From NCBI GenBank assembly GCA_003221635.1, contig QHSR01000247.1, positions 1 through 41,294 on the forward strand: DNA of 41,294 nt, written 5' to 3'. A program made the position numbers and the translations under genes. Below are positions 25,338-32,791 of this stretch, in pieces. The stretch comes from Candidatus Rokuibacteriota bacterium. GTDB taxonomy: Bacteria > Methylomirabilota > Methylomirabilia > Rokubacteriales > CSP1-6. The notes below the pieces were generated by a model. That model made no database searches, was not told the origin of the DNA, and saw nothing but the letters and a program-made list of their open reading frames with translations. How positions within the stretch are numbered: position 1 is the first letter of the stretch; each line of letters begins with the position of its first letter.

Positions 25338-26612
25338 CTACTTCGCTTTGTAAATCTGCTTGAGCTGCGCCGCGGCGGTGGCGATGACGTCCTTGGTCGA
25401 GTCGCCCCGGCACGCCTTCGCGAACATGTCGACGAGGACGTACTTGGCGACGCTCTCCGACAGGGCGTGGCTGGCCGGCCCCGGCCAGCCGTGCAGGTGC
25501 GCCGTCTTGAGCGACTCCTTGTAGGGCAGGTAGCGCGGCTCCGGGTTCCACATCGGGTGGTTCTCGTAGGCGGTGAGGAACGGCGCGTAGTACGCGTCGC
25601 CGGACGTGAGCCAGCGCGACATCTGCCTGTCATCGTAGAGCCAGCGCAGGAACGCCTTGGCCGCGGCCTGGTCGGGGGCATGGTTCACGATGGCGTGGGA
25701 CACCGCGTTGATGATATGGAAGCGGCCCTTCGGTCCCTGGGGATTGAGGCCATGGTCGGTGACCTTCGCGATCTCGGGGAAATCGCGCTTGGCCACGACC
25801 AGGATCGACGAGGCGTTGTTGGTGCAGGAGATCTGCTCGCCGAGGAACGCCTTGTTGTTGTTGACGTCGGTCCAGCCGAGCACGTCCTCGAACATCGTCT
25901 CCTTGTAGAACCGCCGGCAAAAGTCGACCGCCTTGGCCGTCTCATCGGAGTCGATCAACACGGTCTTGCCGTCCTTGTCGACCTCCCGGCCGCCGTACGA
26001 CCACAGCAGCGGATAGAGCCAGCCGTGGTTGTCGCCGAAGCCGTGGCCCAGCTCGAAGCCGAATGGATGCCCGTTCTTCTTCAGCAGGCGCCCGGCCGCG
26101 AGCAAATCGTCCCAGGTGTCGGGGAACTTGCCGACACCGGCCTCCTTGAACCAGTCGGTGCGGTACACCTCGAGCTGGCCGATGTTGCCCCACGGCAGCG
26201 CCTTCCACTTCTTGTTCACCACGACGGCGTCAAGGATGTTGTCGTGCCAGGGACCGATCTTCTTGCCGATCTCGGTCGCGAGATCGGTGACGTCGACCAG
26301 GCTCGCGTCGAAGAGGTGAGGCCAGTTGACCGCCGTCATCGCGATCTCCGGCCCCGACTTGGTCTCGGCGATCGTGGTCAGCCGCGTGAGCATGCCGCCG
26401 ACGCTGACCGCCTCGTAGCTCATCTTGATCCCCGTGAGCTTCTCGTATTCCATCAACAGCGTCTTGGCGAAGTAGTCGTCGAACGCCTTGATGAACGAGC
26501 TCTCGCGGACGACGGTCATCGCCCTGGGGGCGGCGCCCGCGCGCCGGGGGCCGAGGGTCGCGCCCGCGACGGCGCCCGCAGTCAAGGTCAGGAATTCGCG
26601 ACGGCTCGTCAT
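25338..26612 (-). CDS. Sugar-type ABC solute-binding protein (family 1), Tat signal
   Basis: 424 residues from ATG 26612 (MTSRREFLTLTAGAVAGATLGPRRAGA). The twin-arginine SRREFLTL followed by a hydrophobic core is a Tat export signal, which is less common in this class. The longer tracked start (26705) adds a non-signal tail. Characteristic regions are FAKTLLMEYEKLTGIKMSYEAVSVGGMLTRLTTIAE, FPDTWDDLLAAGRLLKKNGHPFGFELGHGFGDNHGWLYPLLWSYGG and INAVSHAIVNHAPDQAAAKAFLRWLYD. The family binds sugars, sugar alcohols or glycerol phosphates. It heads the cassette with two permeases and an amidohydrolase. Confidence 0.9.
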   Translation of the reverse strand: MTSRREFLTLTAGAVAGATLGPRRAGAAPRAMTVVRESSFIKAFDDYFAKTLLMEYEKLTGIKMSYEAVSVGGMLTRLTTIAETKSGPEIAMTAVNWPHLFDASLVDVTDLATEIGKKIGPWHDNILDAVVVNKKWKALPWGNIGQLEVYRTDWFKEAGVGKFPDTWDDLLAAGRLLKKNGHPFGFELGHGFGDNHGWLYPLLWSYGGREVDKDGKTVLIDSDETAKAVDFCRRFYKETMFEDVLGWTDVNNNKAFLGEQISCTNNASSILVVAKRDFPEIAKVTDHGLNPQGPKGRFHIINAVSHAIVNHAPDQAAAKAFLRWLYDDRQMSRWLTSGDAYYAPFLTAYENHPMWNPEPRYLPYKESLKTAHLHGWPGPASHALSESVAKYVLVDMFAKACRGDSTKDVIATAAAQLKQIYKAK

Positions 26613-26772
26613 GGCGTCCTCCGGGTCTCGGGGTGTCCTGCGGGGCATGATTTCGGGACGATAGGCCGCGCCGGCGAGGTCTGTCAAGGCCGGGCGCCTT
26701 GACACCCACGGGCCCGGCGCGTATCACACCCGTCGTACCGATCGATGACTCCGAGCCGAAGGGGAGGACAGC

Positions 26773-27708
26773 ATGCGTGCGACCTCGAAGCTCCGCCAGC
26801 TCCTGAAATCGGGCCAGACGCTGTTCGTGCCCGGCTGCTACAACGCGCTCAGCGCCAGGATCCTCGCCGAGGTCGGTTTCCCGGCCGTCTACATGACCGG
26901 CTACGGGACCTCGCTCGCGCTGCTCGGGATGCCCGACGCTGGGCTCGCGACGATGACCGAGATGCATCTGAACGCGCGCTACATCGCCAACGCGGTGCCG
27001 GTGCCGGTCATCGCCGACGCCGACAACGGATACGGCAACGCCATCAACGTGATGCGCACGATCCGTGAGTACATCGGCACGGGCGTGGCCGGGATCCATA
27101 TCGAGGATCAGGCGATCCCCAAGCGCTGCGGCCACGTGGCGGGGCGTCGGGTGATCCCGATCGAGGAGGCGGTCGGCAAATACCGGGCCGCCGACGCCGT
27201 GCGGCGCGAGCTCGACCCGGACTTCGTCCTCATCGCCCGCACCGATGCTCGCGGCGCCAGCGGTGGCTCGCTCGACGAGGCGATCCGACGCGCCAACGCC
27301 TATCTCGAAGCGGGCGCCGATCTCGCGTTCGTGGAGGGACCGACGAGCGTCGAGGAGGTCCGCCGCGTCTGTCGCGAGGTGAAGGGGCCGGTCTTCTACA
27401 ATCAGACCGGCGTGTCGCCTCGGTTCAGCCTCGCCGAGATGCAGGAGCTGGGCATCGCCGTGACGATCATCCCGGGCGCCACCTTCCGGGCGACGATCGA
27501 GGCGGTCTACGATCTCGCGGTCGCGCTCCGCGACGAGGGGCCGTTGGCCGAGGAGCGCTTCGCCGAGCGGTTCAAGCGACACCCGCTCGGTGACCTGCAC
27601 ACCTTCGCCGGCTTCGATCGTATCCGTGAGTGGGAGGCCCGGTACCTGCCGCCGGAAGAGCTGGAGAAGTACGCGGGCTCGATCGGCCACCAACCGGCGA
27701 GCGCGTAA
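26773..27708 (+). CDS. Isocitrate lyase/PEP mutase family enzyme
   Basis: 311-residue TIM-barrel enzyme of the methylisocitrate lyase / 2,3-dimethylmalate lyase / carboxyphosphonoenolpyruvate phosphonomutase group. Key sites are GCYNALSARILAEVGFPAVYMTGYG, Mg-binding acids in VIADADNGYG (about D82, D84), IHIEDQAIPKRCGH with the lyase catalytic-loop motif KRCGH (C119), and LIARTDARG. The intact KRCGH favours C-C lyase activity (acting on a 2-substituted malate or citrate) over P-C mutase activity, although phosphonate importers occur elsewhere in the window. The gene has the ribosome site GGGGAGGA, and its stop overlaps the next gene's ATG by one base. Confidence 0.9.
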   Translation: MRATSKLRQLLKSGQTLFVPGCYNALSARILAEVGFPAVYMTGYGTSLALLGMPDAGLATMTEMHLNARYIANAVPVPVIADADNGYGNAINVMRTIREYIGTGVAGIHIEDQAIPKRCGHVAGRRVIPIEEAVGKYRAADAVRRELDPDFVLIARTDARGASGGSLDEAIRRANAYLEAGADLAFVEGPTSVEEVRRVCREVKGPVFYNQTGVSPRFSLAEMQELGIAVTIIPGATFRATIEAVYDLAVALRDEGPLAEERFAERFKRHPLGDLHTFAGFDRIREWEARYLPPEELEKYAGSIGHQPASA

Positions 27709-28409
27709 TGGCGAGCGTACGGAAGCAGATCGTCGCCATGGGCGGCGGCAGCTTCGGCGCTGAGCCGGAAGGCTCGTGTCTCGACGCGTACGTGCTCGAG
27801 CTGTCGGGCAAGCCGCGACCGAAGATCTGCTTTCTGCCGACCGCGAGCGGCGACGCGGCCATGTACATCACGAAGTTCTACGAGGCGTTCGGCGAGCGGG
27901 CGCAGGCGACTCATCTCGGCCTCTTCGGACGCCCGCGGACGGACATGGCGGCGATGCTCACGGGCCAGGACATCATCTACGTCGGCGGCGGCAACACCGC
28001 CAACATGCTCGCGGTGTGGCGCGTCCACGGCGTCGACCGGATCCTGCGCGAGGCGTGGGCGCGCGGCGTGATCCTGACCGGCGTCAGCGCCGGGATGATC
28101 TGCTGGTTCGAAGCTGGGGTGACAGATTCCTTCGGACCCCTCAACGCCCTGCGCGACGGGCTGCACGTCCTTCCCGGTAGCGCCTGCCCGCACTACGACG
28201 GCGAGCAGGATCGGCGACCGACCTACCACCGGCTTGTCCGCGCCGGGTTTCCCCCCGGTTACGCCGCGGATGACGGCGCCGCGCTGCACTTCGTCGACAC
28301 GAGCCTCGAGGTGTGCGTCGCCTCTCGGCCGACGGCCGGCGTCTACCGGGTGGCCGCCGACGGCGAGGCGATCACGGAGACGGCGTTGCCGGTCCGGCTC
28401 CTCGGCTGA
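27708..28409 (+). CDS. Peptidase E (S51 dipeptidase) family protein
   Basis: 233 residues from ATG 27708 (TAATG overlap with the preceding lyase gene, so coupled translation). Features of the S51 family are QIVAMGGGSFGAEP, KICFLPTASGD, IIYVGGGNTANMLAVW, and the nucleophile elbow GVSAGMICWF with Ser127. Later come LHVLPGSACPHYDGEQDRRPTYHRL and ALHFVDTSLEVCVA. The family cleaves Asp-X dipeptides or acts as cyanophycinase. This one could also be a relative with another substrate. Its C-terminal 38 bases overlap the convergent VOC gene. Confidence 0.88.
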   Translation: MASVRKQIVAMGGGSFGAEPEGSCLDAYVLELSGKPRPKICFLPTASGDAAMYITKFYEAFGERAQATHLGLFGRPRTDMAAMLTGQDIIYVGGGNTANMLAVWRVHGVDRILREAWARGVILTGVSAGMICWFEAGVTDSFGPLNALRDGLHVLPGSACPHYDGEQDRRPTYHRLVRAGFPPGYAADDGAALHFVDTSLEVCVASRPTAGVYRVAADGEAITETALPVRLLG

Positions 28410-28929
28410 GGACGCCGTTGCCGTATTCAGAGGCGACGAAGCCGGGGAGCTGAGTCCAGCGGAGCCCCGGGACGTCGTGCGCCGTCTCCACCCTGTTTCC
28501 CTGGGAGTCTTCCAGACCGAGGGGATGGTGAACCAGCTCGATCAGGTTTCCGTCGGGGTCGTGGATGTACGTGTAGTGCTCGCCGGTGTCCTCGCGGCGC
28601 CCGTGGTGCGGGTCCGTGCCGCCGATGTTCTGCATGGTGCTGGCGGCCGACGTCCGCACGTGCGCAATGCCGAGCTCGTCCAGGCGGGTGAGCATGGCAT
28701 CCCAATGGTCCACCTCCAGGGCGAAGTGGCTTGAGGGAATGGTGGCCGGCTCCGGCCTTTCGGTGAAGTGGATCTCGCTGCTGCCGAGGCGCAGCTGGAG
28801 CTGGCGCCGGTTGAGCGCGGGCCCTCGGTCCAGAAACTCGGCGCCGAGGACCTTCGTGTACCAGTCTCGGGCGCGTTCTCGATCGCTGATCTGGACATTG
28901 ACATGATGGATCAGCTTGATCCTGAACAT
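28372..28929 (-). CDS. VOC (glyoxalase/bleomycin-resistance) family protein
   Basis: 185 residues from ATG 28929 (MFRIKLIHHVNVQISDRERARDWYTKVLGAEF). The tracked start at 29016 adds 29 residues of unlikely leader. Two beta-alpha-beta-beta-beta modules are visible: the first with the HHVNVQ metal-type histidine and LRLGSSEIHF, the second with HFALEVDHWDAMLTRLDELGI and HTYIHDPDGNLIELVHHP, whose His and Glu fit metal binding. The class includes dioxygenases, glyoxalases and epimerases. A C-terminal tail of about 40 residues (QGNRVETAHDVPGLRWTQLPGF...) is an extension. It overlaps the convergent peptidase gene by 38 bp. Confidence 0.86.
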   Translation of the reverse strand: MFRIKLIHHVNVQISDRERARDWYTKVLGAEFLDRGPALNRRQLQLRLGSSEIHFTERPEPATIPSSHFALEVDHWDAMLTRLDELGIAHVRTSAASTMQNIGGTDPHHGRREDTGEHYTYIHDPDGNLIELVHHPLGLEDSQGNRVETAHDVPGLRWTQLPGFVASEYGNGVLSRGAGPATPSP

Positions 28930-29029
28930 GGCGCGGCCTCCTCTCGAGCGCTCGCCCTCCGGAGTCATTGGGTCGGCGACGCCCGAATCATCGTCCGCCA
29001 GGCAGGCGCGCGTCAAGCCCGCAGCCGAC

Positions 29030-29209
29030 TTATCGCATCGCGAGGGTTCTCACGGGATCCCGACGGCGGCGACGCGGGATCGGGCCGCGTCCGCGTGTCA
29101 GCCAGGTCTTACGCCCGACCGCGAAGCTCCGCAGCTCACCGAAGTAGTCGATCACACAATCGATCCGACGTGGCGAGTCCGACTTGAAGAGCACTGTGTG
29201 GGTGATCAT
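29030..29209 (-). pseudogene. Possible Dabb-domain remnant
   Basis: The frame from ATG 29209 reads MITHTVLFKSDSPRRIDCVIDYFGELRSFAVGRKTWLTRG and then becomes arginine-rich. MITHTVLFK and ELRSFAVGRKT match two adjacent parts of stress-responsive Dabb proteins, which normally have about ten more residues between them and about 60 more after. I read it as a decayed or truncated copy. It is only 59 codons long and lies in a gene-poor stretch. Confidence 0.35.
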
Positions 29210-29484
29210 GACCCCGAAACCACTCAAGTTTCATGCCACCGGTGAGAACTTGCGTTTTCCGAACGGTTGCGAGGGCACGCGACGCGGGCTGTTCCGAAAG
29301 AGAACGCGGGGTTCCGCCGCGAGGCAGCCCGGGCGCCGCCGCCGCGCAATTCCGTCGAACTCTGTGGAGGTCGGACAGAATTCCCGCAGGCGGGTATTCC
29401 ACCCGAATACGACGATGGTCGTGCAGGTCGTCGACCTCCTCCGCGGGCCTCAGGACCGGGACGCTGGTCTGGCTCCTTGGCCTG
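29210..29484. other. Intergenic stretch after the response-regulator gene
   Basis: Together with the Dabb remnant this forms about 555 bases with no intact gene. No terminator is obvious. One near-match to the regulator-type palindrome seen at 32.2-32.3 kb (GTTCC-GAAAG-AGAAC, 29291-29305) is present, with no sigma-54 promoter that I could find beside it. AT content is slightly higher than in the neighbours. Confidence 0.35.
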
Positions 29485-30831
29485 CTAGCGCTCGATCCCG
29501 TACTCCTTGAGCTTGCGCCAGAGCGTGGTGCGGCCGATGCCGAGCGCCTCGGCGGCGCCGGAGTGGTTGCGGCCGAAGCGCTCCAGCGTCTGGAGAATAT
29601 GGACGCGCTCGGCGTCCGCGAGGCTGATCTGCCGGGGAAGCGCCGGCGAGGGACCCAGCTGGAGCCCCGCCGACACGTGCGGCGGCAAGTCCTCCGGACC
29701 GACGGAGTCGCTTCGAGCCAGGATGGCCGCGCGCTCGAGGGCGTTCTCCAGCTCTCGCACGTTCCCTGGCCACGGGTAGCGGAGGAGGCGTTCGAGAGCC
29801 TCGGGCGCCAGACGGAGCCGGCGGCCGAGCTTGCCGGCCGACCGCGCGAGGAAATGCTCGGCCAGCGCGGGAATGTCCTCGCGGCGGTCGCGAAGGGGCG
29901 GGAGAACGACCTGGATGACGTTGAGGCGATAGAAGAGGTCCTCGCGGAAACTTCCCTGGCTGATCAGCGCCGCGAGGTCGCCGTGCGTGGCCGCGATCAC
30001 GCGCACGTCGATGGTCGCGGGCTGCGTCGCGCCGAGCCGCCGGACCTCGCCGCTCTGGAGTGCGCGGAGGAGCTTTACTTGAAGAACGCCGGACATCTCG
30101 GCGATCTCGTCCAGGAACAGCGTGCCGCCGTCGGCCTCTTCGAAGAGGCCGAGCTTGTTGACGGCGGCGCCGGTGAACGCACCCCGCATGTAGCCGAAGA
30201 GCTCGGACTCGAGCAACGTCTCGGGCACCGCGCCGCAGTTCACGGCCACGAACGGGCGCGTCGCGCGCGCGCTCGCGTGGTGGACGGCCTTGGCGATGAC
30301 CTCCTTGCCAGTCCCGGATTCACCCTGGATCAAGAGCGTGGCATCGGTCGGCGCCACGCGCTGCACGAGGTCCAGGACCGTCAGCATGGCCGGGGACTGC
30401 GCGATCAGGCCCGGGAGACCATAGCGCTCCCGGAGCTGGGCGCGCAGGTTCTCGTTCTCGCGGCGCAGCGCGCGACCGGCCAGCGCCTTGTCGATGCGGT
30501 GATTGAGCTCGTCCGGCTCCTGCCCCTTCTCGAAGTAGTCGAGGGCGCCGAGGCGGATCGCCTCCTTGGCCGACTTCCATTCGGCATAGGCGGTGAGGAG
30601 GATCACCTCGGTCGCAGGGGCGTGGGCCTTGGCCGCCCGCAGCACGTCGAGGCCGTCGCCGTCCGGCATCCGGAGATCGGTGACGACGAGGTCGAAGACC
30701 TCCTCCGCGAGGCACTTCGTCGCGGCGGTGACGCCGTCGGCCTCGAGCACACGGTGGCCTCGCTTGCGGAGCAGCAGGGACAGTGTGCTCCGCGCCGCCG
30801 GCTCGTCGTCCACGACCAGCAGGTGCGCCAT
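29485..30831 (-). CDS. NtrC-type sigma-54-dependent response regulator
   Basis: 448 residues in the standard order. The receiver domain (1-115) has acidic pocket DDE 8-10 and phospho-acceptor D52 in VVTDLRMPDGDG. The AAA+ sigma-54 activator domain (about 140-375) has Walker A GESGTGKE at 170-177, the sigma-54-contacting GAFTGA loop at 217-222, Walker B GTLFLDEIAEM, RLGATQPATIDVRVIAATHGDL, FREDLFYRLNV and YPWPGNVRELENALERA. The C-terminal Fis-type helix-turn-helix is HSGAAEALGIGRTTLWRKLKEYGI. All functional motifs are intact. It starts 2 bp after the kinase gene, so they form a two-component pair. Predicted targets are the two sigma-54 promoters in the divergent region at 32.15-32.49 kb. Confidence 0.95.
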   Translation of the reverse strand: MAHLLVVDDEPAARSTLSLLLRKRGHRVLEADGVTAATKCLAEEVFDLVVTDLRMPDGDGLDVLRAAKAHAPATEVILLTAYAEWKSAKEAIRLGALDYFEKGQEPDELNHRIDKALAGRALRRENENLRAQLRERYGLPGLIAQSPAMLTVLDLVQRVAPTDATLLIQGESGTGKEVIAKAVHHASARATRPFVAVNCGAVPETLLESELFGYMRGAFTGAAVNKLGLFEEADGGTLFLDEIAEMSGVLQVKLLRALQSGEVRRLGATQPATIDVRVIAATHGDLAALISQGSFREDLFYRLNVIQVVLPPLRDRREDIPALAEHFLARSAGKLGRRLRLAPEALERLLRYPWPGNVRELENALERAAILARSDSVGPEDLPPHVSAGLQLGPSPALPRQISLADAERVHILQTLERFGRNHSGAAEALGIGRTTLWRKLKEYGIER

Positions 30832-30833
30832 GC

Positions 30834-32150
30834 TCAGGCGGCCTCGAGGGGAAACAACAGTGTCACGCGCGTCCCGTGGCCGGGCGCGGAGTCGATCTCG
30901 ATACGACCGCCGTGCGCGGCGACGATGCGCTCAGCGATCGTGAGGCCGAGCCCGCTACCGTTCGGCTTGCCGGAGTAGAACGGCTCGAACACCCGCGGAA
31001 GACTCTCGGAGGAAATCCCGGTCCCGGTGTCGCTGATCGCGAGGGCGACGTCGCCATTCTGCCGGGCGACCTCGAGGGACAACCGGCCGCGGCCGTTCAT
31101 CGCCTCGACGCCGTTCAGCGCGACGTTCCAGAGCACCTGGATGACCTGGTCGCGGTCGAAGGGGAAGCGTGGGACGGCCGGGTCGACCGCCACGCGCACG
31201 TCCACGCGGGGCGCGCGCGAGCGGTCGTCGCGGATCAGCGCGCTCACGTGCTCCACCACCTCGCGGATGTCGCCGGGCGCGCGCCGCGCCTTCTGGGGTC
31301 GGGCGAAGTGCAGGAAGTCTGAGAGGATGCGGTTGAGCCGTCGTGCCTCGGTGCGGACCGCCGCGAGCGTCGCCGAGCGCTCGGCGGGCGTGAGCCCCGC
31401 CTCGTCGGTGAGTAGCGCAGTGGCGTTGACGATGGCCGCGAGCGGGTTGCGGATCTCGTGCGCCATGCCGGCGGCGAGCTCGCCCGACGTCGCCAGGCGC
31501 TCAGCCTCGCGCAGGCGCGCGTGGAGATGCTCGCTCTCGCCGCGTGCCCGCTCGAGCACCATGATGATCACGGCGAACGTCGAGAGGAAGTAGAGCGTGA
31601 TGAACACCGCGTGCACCGCCATGTATCCGGCCGACCCGGGGTCGGTGTTCACGAACTGCGTCGCGATGCGATGGATGCCCCAGAGCGTCAGAAGTCCGGC
31701 CAGAAGCCGCTCAGCTCGAAATCGGGTGATGCAACCGCGCGCCGGCCAGAACAGCACGCCGGCCGCGATCTGGACGACGCCGAGGCTCGCGCCCACGATC
31801 CGCTGACCCGCGTCACCGCCGCTCGCGAGCGCCAGCAGCGCTGTCACCCCGGCTCCCACCAGGACGTCCCGCCCGCGCAGTCGGTAGTCCCAGCGGTGCG
31901 CGAAGGCGGCGGCCAGCGTGAAGCCGACGGCGGCGACGGTGACCGCGTCGGTGGCGAAGCTCGGATGGTAGACGTTCAGAACGAGCCCGTCCACGAGCCT
32001 GAGGCCTTTGGACAGCGTGTACGCGCCCCACGCGAGCAGCAGGTACTCGAAGAAGCGCACGCGGTGCGACGAGTAGAGGTACGCGAAGATCAGGAGCTGG
32101 ATCGCGAAGGCGAGCGTCGAGACGAACGTCAAGACGAGCGGCGCCGGCAT
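30834..32150 (-). CDS. Membrane histidine kinase, partner of the sigma-54 regulator
   Basis: 438 residues from ATG 32150, directly behind GGGAGGATGAA. The N-terminal 200 residues contain about seven membrane segments (for example LVLTFVSTLAFAIQLLIFAYLY, AVTVAAVGFTLAAAFAH, AVFITLYFLSTFAVIIMVL) and no clear periplasmic sensor domain, so it may sense a membrane-soluble or membrane-state signal. The cytoplasmic part has the H-box AAGMAHEIRNPLAA with phospho-acceptor H231, an N-box (VLWNVALNGVEAM), and the ATP-lid motifs DTGTGI, FEPFYSGKPNGSGLGL and HGGRIEI. No PAS domain is visible. It lies immediately downstream of a strong -24/-12 promoter match, implying that its own regulator activates it. 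Confidence 0.93.
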   Translation of the reverse strand: MPAPLVLTFVSTLAFAIQLLIFAYLYSSHRVRFFEYLLLAWGAYTLSKGLRLVDGLVLNVYHPSFATDAVTVAAVGFTLAAAFAHRWDYRLRGRDVLVGAGVTALLALASGGDAGQRIVGASLGVVQIAAGVLFWPARGCITRFRAERLLAGLLTLWGIHRIATQFVNTDPGSAGYMAVHAVFITLYFLSTFAVIIMVLERARGESEHLHARLREAERLATSGELAAGMAHEIRNPLAAIVNATALLTDEAGLTPAERSATLAAVRTEARRLNRILSDFLHFARPQKARRAPGDIREVVEHVSALIRDDRSRAPRVDVRVAVDPAVPRFPFDRDQVIQVLWNVALNGVEAMNGRGRLSLEVARQNGDVALAISDTGTGISSESLPRVFEPFYSGKPNGSGLGLTIAERIVAAHGGRIEIDSAPGHGTRVTLLFPLEAA

Positions 32151-32183
32151 TTCATCCTCCCATCGAGTCAGTCTACGCCGAGG

Positions 32184-32199
32184 GGCAAATCGCGTGCCA
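32184..32199 (-). promoter_or_regulatory. Sigma-54 promoter facing the kinase-regulator operon
   Basis: On the minus strand the sequence reads TGGCAC-GCGAT-TTGCC, an almost perfect match to the -24/-12 consensus TGGCAC-N5-TTGCA. The implied start of transcription is near 32173, about 22 bases before the kinase ATG, leaving room for its ribosome site. Confidence 0.8.
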
Positions 32200-32240
32200 C
32201 GCGAGCCCGGCGGAAATCGAGTCACGTCCGAGACAGGCGC

Positions 32241-32334
32241 GTTCCAGTTCGAAACATCGTTCCATCGCGGAACACCCGTCGCGACGACCGCGCAACGGTT
32301 TCATCGTGAACCCCCCCGGGTTTCGCCCTGGAAC
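32241..32334. promoter_or_regulatory. Cluster of GTTYC-N5-GRAAC palindromes, probable activator sites
   Basis: Three sites fit one pattern: GTTCC-AGTTC-GAAAC (32241-32255), GTTCC-ATCGC-GGAAC (32259-32273, a perfect palindrome) and GTTTC-GCCCT-GGAAC (32320-32334). A fourth, GTTTC-ATCG-TGAAC (32298-32311), is degenerate. They lie about 75-155 bases upstream of the minus start site and 85-165 upstream of the plus one, the usual distance for enhancer sites of NtrC-type regulators. Confidence 0.7.
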
Positions 32335-32387
32335 CGGCGCCGGTCCCGCCGCGATCGCCTCCTCAATGATTCCGTTCGGTTGGCGGT

Positions 32388-32403
32388 TGGCACGCTCGAT
32401 GCC
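32388..32403 (+). promoter_or_regulatory. Sigma-54 promoter facing the VQAPRG small-protein gene
   Basis: TGGCAC-GCTCG-ATGCC keeps the essential -24 GG and -12 GC with correct spacing. The implied start near 32414 gives a leader of about 78 bases before the ATG at 32492. Confidence 0.68.
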
Positions 32404-32491
32404 ATGGAAGCCCGGTCGGCCGGCTGGAGAGCGTTGGACCCTCGGAGCGCTCGGTCCCCGGCGAATACTGACGTCAAAGGAGAAAGAGACA

Positions 32492-32677
32492 ATGACACGC
32501 ACGAACGCACTCGCAATCGCGCTCGCAACGGCGCTGATGGCCACCACCGCGTACGCCGAGCGGTCACCGATCGACGACGTCCAGGCGCCGCGCGGCCAGG
32601 ACGTGCAGGCTCCGCGCGACCGCCCGGATGAGGTCCAGGCCCCGCGCGGCCAGCAGGTGCGGCCGCCGCGCGGTTGA
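32492..32677 (+). CDS. Small secreted VQAPRG-repeat protein
   Basis: 61 residues from ATG 32492 behind AAAGGAGAAAG. The first 22 residues (MTRTNALAIALATALMATTAYA) form a classical Sec signal with an AYA cleavage site. The mature 39-residue part is ERSPIDD followed by four tandem units: VQAPRGQD, VQAPRDRPDE, VQAPRGQQ, VRPPRG. It contains no cysteine, aromatic residue or lipobox and is Pro/Arg/Gln-rich, so it is likely unstructured and periplasmic or released. I recognise no family. The repeated PRG could bind a surface, metal or partner, or be a processed peptide; all of these are inference. It is preceded by a sigma-54 promoter match and followed by a strong hairpin, and is divergent from the kinase-regulator operon. 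Confidence 0.85.
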   Translation: MTRTNALAIALATALMATTAYAERSPIDDVQAPRGQDVQAPRDRPDEVQAPRGQQVRPPRG

Positions 32678-32684
32678 TGCGCGC

Positions 32685-32719
32685 GCCGGGCGAGCGAGTC
32701 TCATCCTCGCTCGCCCGGC
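32685..32719 (+). terminator. Hairpin terminator after the VQAPRG gene
   Basis: GCCGGGCGAGCGAG (32685-32698), seven-base loop, then its perfect reverse complement (32706-32719): a 14-bp GC-rich stem starting 7 bases after the stop codon. Only TTG follows instead of a T-run, so it may be a pause/stability hairpin rather than a classical intrinsic terminator. Confidence 0.7.
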
Positions 32720-32791
32720 TTGGGCCCGATGAACGGTGTAACCACGTGGAGCCCTGGACGCGTGTATTGATCCGCGCGAGCATCACCTCGT

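Noticed and set aside
29291-29305. Additional regulator site GTTCC-GAAAG-AGAAC
   Set aside because: One half departs from the pattern and no -24/-12 promoter lies nearby, so I do not count it as a site.
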